DNA of 64,000 nt, taken from Candidula unifasciata. Taxonomy: Eukaryota > Mollusca > Gastropoda > Stylommatophora > Geomitridae. Below are positions 1-9,402 of this stretch, in pieces (positions within the stretch are counted from its first letter, which is position 1; each line of letters starts with the position of its first letter). The notes below the pieces were generated by a model. That model was given only the letters and a program-made list of their open reading frames with translations, did no database searches and had not been told where the DNA came from. Location of the stretch: assembly GCA_905116865.2 (NCBI GenBank), contig CAJHNH020008557.1:186001-250000 (forward strand), in the 5' to 3' direction. Position numbers and translations under genes: made by a program.

Positions 1-86
1 TGTAATAGTTTGTCATTGTCTCTAAACTGTCAGCGCTTCTCCGATTGTCGAAATCGTCAACTCAAAGCACTCTGTTTCCAAATCTC

Positions 87-155
87 CTGAAGCTGGAATC
101 GAACCGGGAATTTCGGTATTATCAAAAGTGGTCACATCGTCTAAGCCACAGTGGT
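87..155 (-). repeat. tRNA-like SINE head (remnant)
   Basis: On the minus strand there is a B-box GGTTCGATTCC, about 50 bases after an A-box-like TGGCTTAGACGATG. The T-stem arms around the B-box do not pair well, so this is not a functional tRNA gene. I read it as the pol III promoter head of a tRNA-derived SINE. The body downstream on the minus strand (toward position 1) is not resolved. Confidence 0.5.
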
Positions 156-399
156 TTACCTTTAAAAAAAAAAATAAACAATCACAAATATAAGCTCACA
201 GGTTCCTATATCTGTCGTAATTCGTCTGTTTCCACACCTGACTGACGCTGATTCCGTCTGTGACACATCCGCTGTTAATGCATCCAGGTTTCAGACAGAA
301 GCAGACAGGACAGGACATTAACCAGCTTTATGTCGCTAGTTGAAACTGCAGACTGTTTTTATTTGGAGCCATCTGCTTGAGTGAGGACCAGGATGTCGA

Positions 400-487
400 T
401 GGATACTGTCTGTTGTACGGATACTGCGGTCTGTTGTACGGATACTGTCTATTGTACGGATACTATCTATTGTACGGATACTATCTA
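400..487. repeat. short minisatellite, about 20-bp unit
   Basis: Four to five copies of a unit containing TTGTACGGATACT repeat here. They sit in the body of the minus-strand SINE-like element whose head is at 530-590. Confidence 0.8.
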
Positions 488-489
488 CT

Positions 490-595
490 AGTGGTCGGTT
501 CTTGATACCACTGTTGAAACCCAAATCGTCCACAGCTAGGATCGAACCCAACACCACGGCATTATGAAGCGCGTTCGCAACGCCACAGACGCCGA
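490..595 (-). repeat. tRNA-like SINE remnant
   Basis: The minus strand carries GGGTTCGATCCTAGC, a good B-box, preceded by a tRNA-like stretch around GTGGCGTTGCGAACGCG. No clean cloverleaf can be folded by eye. It is probably a tRNA-derived SINE running leftward into the small tandem repeat at 400-487. Confidence 0.5.
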
Positions 596-1622
596 CAGGT
601 GGTCAGTACTGAACTAAAGAGTTTTGCTGCAGTCAAGGATCAAAACAAAATAACAGCACTCCCAAACAAGGGTGCTTCGTGAGTATTAAAACAAGCACGT
701 TTAATCTTGAAACATTAGGTGTTATGACAGGAAGAAAAGGAAAAAAGAGAGAGAGAAAAGGGGGGGGGGGCGCGGGGGTGCAACGAGATGCAAGTGACAA
801 CTAGAATGAATATACTGTCGGGTGACATTAGCCTTGCCTAACCTGAAGGTAGACCCATGTCAGGGCGATACCTGGTGTCAGGCACCTGAAATCTGGCACG
901 ATGTCGCCTACGTGATGAATAATTGAGCCAGGGGTGGCTGGGGGCGTGGCAGAGCCGTGACGACTGTCACTCTATGCTTATTGCTTTATGTGTGGCGCCG
1001 TACAGAGGCTCCGTGATACCACAAATGGGTAGTGCCCTACAGTACGTGGTGCATGGGTTTGATCCCGCACTGTAGGACTAGACCAGCGTCAAGTTTTTTT
1101 GGGACAGTAAAAGTGACCGGACGATATAGTTAACCAATGTCACCAACCACAGCTATTAATTAGTCTACAATCTCTACCGTCGACCACAAAAACCAACCAA
1201 CGTTTTTTTTTTCTTTGACAAGACTGGGTGGACCCCAGCGGGGCCGGATCCGCGATGATTGGGGAGAAGGGCAAAGACCACACCCTTACTGACTACTGGT
1301 TGTAGAACTCTTACCACTGCAGTATTATCCTATCGCTGCAGTATTATTCACATGTATTAACCTGCTACCCGCCAAGGCTTCAGCCAGTATAAAATAGTAG
1401 TTTGTACAGGTCATTTAAAGAACTATCTGACGCTCTGAACTGTTTGTGCTGCTACACAAAGCTGTCTTTGACCAGAACAAGCGGTTTTCTGTTGTCTGAA
1501 CCTGAAGGATTGATCAATCATATCGGAATATTCCGGTGCGAGTTCCGGGGCTCCATTATGGGGAAAACAAGAATAGACCAAACTACCTGCCAAACAAGCA
1601 GGTCGTAAGAGGGATTAATTAG
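596..1622. other. unique non-coding stretch
   Basis: No gene is recognised. It holds a poly-G/GC run at about 751-777 and a B-box-like GGGTTTGATCCC near 1055, which may be another decayed SINE. Small open frames at 1402-1608 lack any recognisable domain or codon signal. Confidence 0.4.
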
Positions 1623-1775
1623 TTGTTTCCTTTGGAGTTCATCTGCATACATATGAGCCAGATCTGTAAAACGGATGTGATGGGCACTCATGTACTGGAT
1701 CCAGTGTCGAACTGGATGAACAAGCAGAACTTTCACAGGAGTTCACAGCCGGTGAACGTGAAGACGAAGGCGATA
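1623..1775 (+). repeat. interspersed repeat family F, copy 1
   Basis: This copy shares an ordered set of blocks with 37115-37310, 40529-40683 and the minus strand of 40686-40890: GGAGTTCATCTGCAT, then GATCTGTAAAACGGATG, then CAGAACTTTC, then GTTCACAGCCGGTGAACGTGAAG. Translated, the second block gives QICKTD. No target-site duplication was found. It could be a SINE or the 3' end of a retroelement. Confidence 0.6.
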
Positions 1776-2800
1776 ACCAAATGCTATAGCGATCAGAGCA
1801 ATTGTTCGTGGCCTTGGTATTATTTCCACATTGCCTGATGAGAAAACACGAAAGGAAAGGTTAGCGTGCTCCCAAAATCCACACGTGTATCTTCTCACCT
1901 GATAGTCAGAATTCTGCATTTATATACAAGCAAATATGTGCTGTAAATAGGCGAGGGCTAGCGGTACTAGAATCAAACAGGAAACCTGCGGTGCTGTCTA
2001 GTTTCTCCTCCAACCTCTCCAGCATTCTCCCGTGCTGGTTTGGCTCACCGAGGCCTGTTCTGTTATCAGATAGCAAACAGGGAAAGAGGATTTCACAAAC
2101 ACAAGACGTCGGCAGCCCCCTGCCCGACCCCGCGTAGTTCATATTTTGCTTAACAGGGCCCGGTATATTCCTGGCAGTCACGAGCTTTGATGGACGGGTG
2201 TCACAGTGGAAGAGTCTATCCAGACAGGGGGAATCGGACACACGGAGTCTTTGATAATTCATATATTCTTACCTTCCCCACGAGTATCTTATCATACAAA
2301 CAGACCACATACCCACAAGTACAAAGGAACAAGTTAACACGGGGGTAACTGGAGGCGAAGGGGCCTCGGTGGACACTAGAACCATGCAGTACTACCCTGG
2401 CGTCCGGGCGATCCTAAGTGCCAAGGAAATTCTCATGTTAGTCAGGTCCCGTAAACTTGACTAGAAACATCAATATCCATTGCCTTTGTGATTAATGGAG
2501 CTGTAACCAAACACAGGCACGTCCCCGCCAGACACGACCGCTGGGCCCCCATCTACACCCCGGTTATTATTGCCAGCTAGCTCCCCCACAATTGAGCTCC
2601 TTGTTTGAAAGGGGGTCCTATGTGTGAATTCATTTCTGGCCTTTCTCAACTGCAGTGCTTACTTAATTATAACACCCAGTGGGGTAGGAGATGATTGAAG
2701 GGCGTTTGCTGTCGTCTGCAAGTACGGCGTAGAAAAGCTATAGTGGGCCGTGGAAAAAAAAAAAACATATGAGCTGGGGTAAGGTCAGAGTTCGACTGCT
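1776..2800. other. unique non-coding stretch
   Basis: I see no exon, RNA gene or tandem array. The 118-codon minus-strand frame at 1906-2262 has no recognisable domain. Confidence 0.4.
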
Positions 2801-2805
2801 TTGTT

Positions 2806-2885
2806 ATCCCGGATGGTTGAACAAAAGATAGTCCAGGGGTTCGGGAACGAGGCGTATTTGTTCAAATCCCTGTGGGAGACCGGTG
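2806..2885 (+). repeat. possible tRNA-like SINE head
   Basis: There is a B-box-like TGTTCAAATCCCTG at about 2859, after a stretch containing GGATGGTTGAACAAAAG. Only the B-box supports the call. Confidence 0.25.
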
Positions 2886-3059
2886 GAATGCGTGCCTTGT
2901 TCGTGCAATTCAGTCTGGTATTGTCTACAGTTGTTGAAATAGGGTGGATGGGCACGTTCCCCCTTTAAACACATGCACATGCATATATGTGATATAATGG
3001 ATGAGTGCAAAAGTAGGCAGTGAGATTGATATGAACTGGTAAGGCTGGGTCGAAAAGGA

Positions 3060-3090
3060 GTGGGGGGGGGGGAAGGGGGGGGGGGGGTCA
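3060..3090 (+). repeat. poly-G tract
   Basis: G runs of about 10 and 13 bases are broken by GAA. They could form a G-quadruplex on the + strand. Confidence 0.85.
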
Positions 3091-3407
3091 TGATCACGGA
3101 CCAAAACTGACTTGGTTCCTAGATGACATAAAGGAGAGCAGTGCTAATGATGTTACATAGCACACATACTTTTAACAGAAATGAGTTAACTGTGGTTTAA
3201 TGGTATACCCCTTCTTAATGTGTTTGTGTGCACACACGAAGGTAGTCAGTCAGTGGTGTACCCACATATGATCCCATACCCAGCCCAGTAAGACAACACA
3301 ATAAAATCGTATATTACACCGCTAGGTTTCTGAGGTTTACTTAGATTTTCCATAATCGAGTCACGCGCGTGAGTGTAAACTGGAATAATAATTAAAGCAA
3401 GCATTAA
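3091..3407. other. unique non-coding stretch
   Basis: Nothing recognisable; it is A/T-rich and without open frames of note. Confidence 0.4.
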
Positions 3408-4078
3408 TTCAACAGTTCAGTTGATATCACGCTGAACAACAACAGCCTTGAAAAAGTCAACAGTTTCACTTATCTAGGGAGCAAGATGTCATCTACAGGA
3501 GATACCGCACCAGAAATATCATTTAGAATAGCACTGGCATCTAGTGCCTTCAATAAACTGTCTAACATCTGGAAATCAAAGACACTTAGCAAACACACAA
3601 AACTCAAGATCTTCAATTCTTGTGTGATTCCAGTACTAACCTATGGTTGCGAGAGCTGGAAATCAACGAAAACTCTAGACACAAAATTAGACAGTTTTGA
3701 AAATAAATGCCTTAGAAGAATACTAAATTTCAAATGGTCAGATTTCCGAACCAATACACAAATAAGGCAAGAATCCAGGCAAGAGTATGTGTCTAATTTT
3801 ATACGAAAACGCCGCTGGAACTATGTCGGCCACGCCCTTAGAATGGATAAATCAAGACTTCCTTACCAAGCCCTCATTTGGACACCACAGGGGAAAAGAT
3901 CTCGTGGAAGACCAAGGGAAACCCTACGTAGAACTATCATCAGGGAAGGCTCGCTCATGGGCCACTCAAACATCCAAGACCTACAACGGATTGCAACGGA
4001 CCGCCGTGCATGGAGAGTCGCGACCTCTGCCCTATGTGCCGCACTCGACACAAGAGGAAAGACTAACTAACTAACTAA
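3408..4078 (+). mobile_element. non-LTR retrotransposon fragment, RT C-terminal region
   Basis: A 5'-truncated open frame runs to a stop at 4068-4070. Upstream of the ATG at 3486 the same frame continues with NSFTYLGSKM, so the real protein began further left and is cut off; an in-frame stop lies just before 3408. Landmarks of the post-palm region of LINE reverse transcriptases are present in order: FTYLGSKM, VIPVLTYGCESW, NKCLRRILNF, RRRWNYVGHALRMD, GRPRETLRRTI, RRAWRVATSALCA. The palm FADD motif and the endonuclease are missing. After the stop comes a short CTAACTAACTAATTAATTAA tail. It is probably a dead copy despite the intact 3' frame. The minus-strand remnant at 31500-32200 looks related. 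Confidence 0.85.
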
Positions 4079-4426
4079 TTAATTAAACAGACTTGTCCGT
4101 AAAAATCTAGAGATGGTTATGGTAAGTCCCGTACCCCTACTGCGAGATGTGATTCTTCTTTTCCCGCAGTTACTTCATCCAGTTCTGAAGATATGCTTTT
4201 TCCAGGTCAGGTTGGTCTTCATTTGACTGTCTTGATCGGTGTTATGAAGTCAACAACCACACACCAAGTGTTACTGTATGCTATTGTGTGAGTCCACCCT
4301 TTTAGGGAAAGAAACCTTCCTAACAAAGTCTGTTGGTCTGTTCCCCAAGAGCTGATACAGACGTTATTGCTGATTGTCAGTCGCTATGGCTGTGGTAGTC
4401 ACACTGTCGTGTGGTTTAATAAAATT
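4079..4426. other. unique non-coding stretch
   Basis: No gene or repeat recognised between the LINE fragment and the next array. Confidence 0.4.
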
Positions 4427-5477
4427 ATGTAGGTAATTTCATAGAGGCATGATTGCTGAAGTCATTAATAATTGTATAGTGGCACGAATTCTGCAGTTAT
4501 TGGTAATTTCATAGTGGCACGAATTCTGCAGTCATTGGTAATTTCATAGTGGCACAAATTCTGCAATCATTGGTAATTTCATAGAGGTATCATTTCTGCA
4601 GTCATTGGTAATTTAATAGTGGTACGATTTTTGCAGTCATTAGTAATTCTATAGTGGCACGATTTTTGCAGTCATTTGTAATTTTATAGTGGCACGGTTT
4701 CTGCAGTCATAAGTAATTTCATAGTGACACGATTTTTGCAGTCATTGGTAATTTCATAGTGACACGATTTTTGCAGTCATTGGTAATTTTATAGTGGCGC
4801 GATTTCTGCAGTAATTGGTAATTTCATAGTGGCACGATTTCTGCAGTCATTGAAAATTTCATAGAGATATATTTTCTGCAGTCATTGGTGATTTCATAGT
4901 GGCACGATTTTTGCAGTCATTGGTAATTTCACAGTGGCACGATTTTTGCAGTCGTTGATAATTTTATAGTGGCACGATTTTTGCAGTCGTTGGTAATTTT
5001 ATAGTGGCACGATTTCTGCAGTCATTGGTAATTTCATAGTTGCACGATTTCAGCAGTCATTGGTAATTTCATAGTGGCACGATTTCTGCAGTCGTTGGTA
5101 ATTTCATAGAGGTATCATTGCTGCAGTCATTGGTAATTTCATAGTGGCACGATTTCTGCAGTCATTGGTAATTTCATAGTGGCACGATTTCTGCAGTCAT
5201 TGGTAATTTCATAGTGGCACGATTTCTGCAGTCATTGATAATTTCATAGAGATATAATTTCTGCAGTCATTGGTAATTTCATAGTGGCAAGATTTTTGCA
5301 GTAATTGGTAATTTCATAGTGGCACGATTTCTGCAGTCGTTAGTAATTTCATAGTTGCACGATTTCTGCAGTCGTTGGTAATTTCATAGTGGCACGATTT
5401 CTGCAGTCATTGGTAATTTCATAGTTGCACGATTTCTGCAGTCATTTGTAATTTCTTAGAGGTATTATTGCTGCAGT
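4427..5477. repeat. minisatellite, 35-bp unit, about 30 copies
   Basis: The unit contains CATAGTGGCACGATTT and CTGCAGTCATTGGTAATTT. Copies differ by single substitutions, with a minority variant in which GTGGCACGATTT becomes GAGGTATCATT. Copies at the left edge (before about 4500) are the most diverged. Confidence 0.95.
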
Positions 5478-6924
5478 CAGTATCTTGGTATGTTGCTGCA
5501 CTTTTTGGAGATAGCTCGGAGAATCGAAGCCGGCAAGTTCTCACGGTTATTCACAGGTAGTTTATTTGCTGTGTTATGCGTGTCAGGTTAAGGAATGTTT
5601 TACGTTAGTGCCGAAAGGGGTACCTGCATTTTTAGGCTGACCAGACGTCCCGATTTTCGGCATTTTCCGGCCGTCAAGTCGGTACCACGCATAACAACCC
5701 TTGAATGTTGGCCTTTCCCGGGAACGCCGGGATTTTCTATGTTTGGGGTGAATTAAAAATAAAGTTCATAGTTACATCAAGGGATATGGTTAGATTTTAT
5801 AGTTTTAAATACATTCAACGTTTGGAACTTGTTAAGAATTTTTCTTGTAGCATGTTAAAAAAAAAATACAATGTAGTTGAGAATGATGTTTGTTTAGTTT
5901 GGCTAGGGTTTTAATTGTATAATTGCCGATCCAGTAAGTAACCCTTTTACCTGGTGACCTAAAGAAAAAAAAAAGGGGTGGGGGAGGGGGGATGAAGTTT
6001 ATCTGACTTGCTTGGTTTTCAACTCAAGACACCGTGCTCAGCATAGCTATTAATAGACTAATGTTTTACAAACCAGTCTGCACTCGATTGGGGATTTGGT
6101 CAGGATCACGCTGTCCGCCTTTACCTGGTACACGTTTGAGGTTGGGTCGACATGAGAACCATGGTTAGTTTTTTAAATGCTGGGTACGGATTGGAATCTA
6201 AGACCACCGGCCAACAGGCGAGTATCTGACCACCACGTCATCGCGGTTCCCCATGGAGATGCAATCAGAGAACAGTCGCACCTCAATCAAGAAGGTTTAA
6301 ATTAACCAACTCTATCCCAAGTCAGTGCTCACACTCTTGTATAAATTACAGAGATAAGACAGTGCTCACAGTCTCTTGTGTAAACTACCCGACCCAGCCG
6401 GCGAGTCCACGAATACGTCTCCTGGAAATCGTTAGCATTAAATTACTTTAAGCATATTCACAATAGGTTTTGTTTTCCTAACTACTAGTTTGTATGAGAG
6501 GGCCGGCTACCTCGCCCCAGTACTTGCCAACATTTCAACGGGTGCATCTGTCTCACATCTACCCGTCTTGCTTTAGTTGTGGCAAATCTTTCTTAAAATG
6601 AAAATAAAACCTTCCTGCCGGGACACAGTTAACAGGCTGCATGCTAAATTTTAACAACTGACAGTGAACGGTGACTGAGTTTCAGATGTTAACAGTTGGA
6701 CAAGACTTCTGGTAACGGACTGTAGTCAGTCAAGTAGACAAGACGGAGAGGACATGAGATGAGATCTTAATATCTAAGAATAGGACCACTTGGCTTGCGT
6801 CGGGGAACAGGGTGGGGAGGAATGAGTCCAAGTAAACCATGCAGAGTATTTCTCTACCACGATGTATGTATCAACTGCCATTATTAACCTCTTTTGCCGG
6901 TTGAAAAATAAGAGGGGGGGGGGG
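5478..6924. other. unique non-coding stretch
   Basis: No exon or RNA gene recognised. The 69-codon frame at 5705-5914 has no domain. Poly-A/poly-G runs lie near 5960-5990 and a poly-G run at 6916-6928. The TCF beta-catenin-binding domain was looked for here and not found. Confidence 0.4.
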
Positions 6925-7310
6925 GGGGTGGTAGTCTGCGTGGTCTCAAATCATAGCGTCCGCCTCGAGTGCTGGAGGTCCTGGGTTCAAGCCCCGTAGA
7001 AGGCTGGGATTTTTTCCCTCATGTGGACTTTTAGTAATTTCCCCTGGTCTCTGGATAGTAAGCCGTGCGTATTGCTGCGCACGTAAAAAAAAAAATAATC
7101 ATTTGGCAGCTGAAAAAAAGCCCGGGCAAAATTTAAACATCTACCAAAAGTATTTCAGAATCCACGCCTTTGGTACGGAATTCGTGCACTGCGCTGAGAT
7201 TCTTCGGACTCGGGCTTGAGTTAGAAGTAGAACGGATCACTTATGAGTTGCCCATTGTGCCATGATGTTGATCCGTCGTTCTAAACCTAAACCTAGTTTC
7301 AAGGCACCAT
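6925..7310 (+). repeat. long tRNA-headed SINE, + copy
   Basis: A tRNA-like head with B-box GGTTCAAGCCCCG (about 6983) is followed by a body shared, in the same order, with the minus strand of 36637-37075. Shared blocks are AGGCTGGGATTTTT, CATGTGGACTTTTAGTAAT, CCCTGGTCTCTGG, GCCCGGGCAAAA, GGCTTGAGTTA and TGCCATGATG. Length is about 390 bp. Two copies in opposite orientation with the same block order support a genuine mobile family. Confidence 0.75.
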
Positions 7311-7379
7311 GACTAGTGTTGTTGACACGACAGTGTAGTTTAGGACTATTTTTGCCCCGAAAAAAAAACACACACACAC

Positions 7380-7452
7380 ACACACAAACAATCCTACAAC
7401 TTTACCAAGGATTCGAACCCAGGTCTCCTGCAGCCCCGCGTTCTTAACCGTT
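7380..7452 (-). repeat. tRNA-like SINE head
   Basis: The minus strand has a perfect B-box GGTTCGAATCC at about 7412-7402 and an A-box-like GTGGCCGGCCGAACGG. Four of five T-stem pairs can form, but the rest of a cloverleaf is not convincing. A (CA)n run and poly-A lie just beyond at 7366-7386. A tRNA pseudogene is an alternative. Confidence 0.5.
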
Positions 7453-7531
7453 CGGCCGGCCACTGCTCATCCATCATATGTATGAACGAGTGTATTTAAT
7501 GTTTGATTTTGATTTTTGTGTCATGTTTCAG

Positions 7532-7643
7532 GCCGGCAAGTTCAGCATGGTGCAGCCCCATTATCCCGGCCTGGTCATGTACAATGCTCAACCGCCACCG
7601 GCACATAAGGGCTTCTCTTCCGTCTACCACGACCCAAAGACAG
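7532..7643 (+). CDS. TCF/LEF: TCF/LEF exon, DPKTG-type middle region (residues 1-38 in window)
   Basis: The exon encodes 37 residues plus one base of codon 38, running from AGKFSMVQPHYP to SVYHDPKTG. The acceptor is a T-rich stretch ending TTTCAG; the donor is G|GTCAGT. The frame opens at phase 0, so at least one upstream exon is expected. The end DPKTG joins LPRPP in the next exon, matching DPKTG-IPRPP at the equivalent exon join remembered for vertebrate TCF7L2; this anchors both exons. The intron 3' of it becomes a 47-bp minisatellite almost immediately after the donor. The same frame is open upstream to an ATG at 7478 through the acceptor, but I regard that as intron. Confidence 0.88.
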
Positions 7644-7645
7644 GT

Positions 7646-8627
7646 CAGTGTCCGTCAGCACCATGTCTCTAGTCTGTGTGGTTTATACCAGAGTGTCTGT
7701 CAGCACCATGTCTCTAGTCTCTGTGTAGTTTGTACAAGAGTGTCTGTCAGCACCATGTCTCTAGTATCTGAGTGGTTTATACAAGTGTCTGTCAGCACCA
7801 TGTCTCTAGTCTCTGTGTGGTTTATACAAGAGTGTCTGTCAGCACCATGTCTCTAGTCTCTGTGTGGTTTATACAAGAGTGTCTGTCAGCACCGTGTCTC
7901 TAGTCTCTGTGTGGTTTATACAAGAGTGTCTGTCAGCACCATGTCTCTAGTCTGTGTGGTTTATACAAGAGTGTCTGTCAGCACCATGTCTCTAGTCTCT
8001 GTGTGGTTTATACAATAGTGTCTGTCAGCACCACGTCTCTAGTCTCTGTGTAGTTTATACAAGAGTGTCTGTCAGCACCATGTCTCTAGTCTCTGTGTAG
8101 TTTATACAAGAGTGTCTGTCAGCACCATGTCTCTAGTCTCTGTGTGGTTTATACAAGTGTCTGTCAGCACCATGTCTCTAGTCTCTGTGTGGTTTATACA
8201 AGAGTGTCTGTCAGCACCATGTCTCTAGTCTCTGTGTAGTTTATACAAGAGTGTCTGTCAGCACCATGTCTCTAGTCTCTGTGTAGTTTATACAAAAAAG
8301 TGTCTGTCAGCACCATGTCTCTAGTCTCTGTGTAGTTTATACAAGAGTGTCTGTCAGCACAATGTCTCTAGTCTCTGTGTAGTTTATACAAGTGTCTGTC
8401 AGCACCATGTCTCTAGTCTCTGTGTAGTTTATACAAAAGAGTGTCTGTCAGCACCATGTCTCTAGTCTCTGTGTGGTTTATTCAAGTGTCTGTCAGCACC
8501 ATGTCTCTAGTCTCTGTGTGGTTTATACAAGAGTGTCTGTCAGCACCATGTCTCTAGTCTCTGTGTGGTTTGTTCAAGAGTGTCTGTCAGCACCATGTCT
8601 CTAGTCTCTGTGTGGTTTATACAAGAA
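7646..8627. repeat. minisatellite, 47-bp unit, about 21 copies, abutting a splice donor
   Basis: The unit contains GTCTGTCAGCACCATGTCTC and GTGTGGTTTATACAAGAG. The first recognisable unit starts about three bases into the intron, so the donor's +4 to +6 bases are shared with the repeat. Small length variants occur (AAGTGT, AAAAAAGTGT). Confidence 0.95.
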
Positions 8628-8720
8628 CGAACGAACGAACTTTATTTTCAAAGGGTTACAAATTAGGCACGCAGGCCTGTCCTACATTCGGCCCTTCCAA
8701 ACTTCCAATGCAGGTAATAA
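8628..8720 (-). repeat. possible retroelement 3' end with (GTTC)n tail
   Basis: Read on the minus strand, TTTGAAAATAAAGTTCGTTCG looks like a retroelement 3' end with a polyadenylation-like AATAAA and a four-base tail repeat. No coding remnant was identified upstream. Confidence 0.3.
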
Positions 8721-9009
8721 TGGCTTTAGAAAACCGTCGGTCTTGTGAATCTCCTCGATCTGATCAGCGCGATATTATGAAGCAAACTAAATATTCTGTC
8801 ACCATTCACTAAAGGTTTTACCCCCTGCGGGTTCCGGAGCCCCGTATTGAGGAACAGTCAGACCCACTGTCCCCTAGCAAAAATGATGTTGGGACACAAG
8901 GCGCAGATAAAGCAGCCTAGCTGTAAACCGGAACATAGCAACTGTTATTTTAAAGACCATTGCAGAAGTAGACAAATGTTTCACTCTACCTACATCTCTC
9001 TCCTCATTC

Positions 9010-9012
<3 letters not shown>
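8721..9012. other. unique intronic stretch
   Basis: Nothing recognisable between the possible retroelement end and the CT microsatellite. Confidence 0.35.
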
Positions 9013-9065
<53 letters not shown>

Positions 9066-9082
9066 CTCTCTCTCTCTCTCTC
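9013..9082. repeat. (CT)n microsatellite
   Basis: About 35 CT repeats with one ATT interruption near 9062. Frames through it are artefacts. Confidence 0.97.
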
Positions 9083-9224
9083 TGTTTGGAAGGACTCAGT
9101 ATAAAGCAGACTTGCGTGCCTTGGTGGCCGTATAGAAATACCCCCCCCCTCCCCCAACCCCATTATAAGGCAAAACAAAATAAGTACGTCTAAATTCATT
9201 GTGAATATTTTTTTATTTCTGCCA

Positions 9225-9259
9225 CCCCCCCCCCCCCCCCCCCCCCCCCTCCCCCCCCC
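9225..9259. repeat. poly-C tract
   Basis: Twenty-five and nine C residues separated by one T, followed by C-rich sequence and a CGCG-rich patch to 9308. The opposite strand is G-quadruplex-prone. Confidence 0.95.
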
Positions 9260-9402
9260 AGTTTTTTCAACACACGCGCGCCCCTTTTTCAAACACACGC
9301 GCGCGCGAATGTCACCCACAGTTATGGCAGCAAGACCCTTGCATCTCAGTTGTGAAACTTTAGCCGCCGTGCTAATTACCAGCGAGATATTGGCAAACGT
9401 GG

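Noticed and set aside
87..155. Functional tRNA gene
   Set aside because: Good B-box, but the T-stem and acceptor stem do not pair; a SINE head fits better. The same holds for 7380-7452.
3486..4070. Host gene of 194 codons
   Set aside because: It matches the C-terminal part of LINE reverse transcriptases and the frame is truncated at the left.
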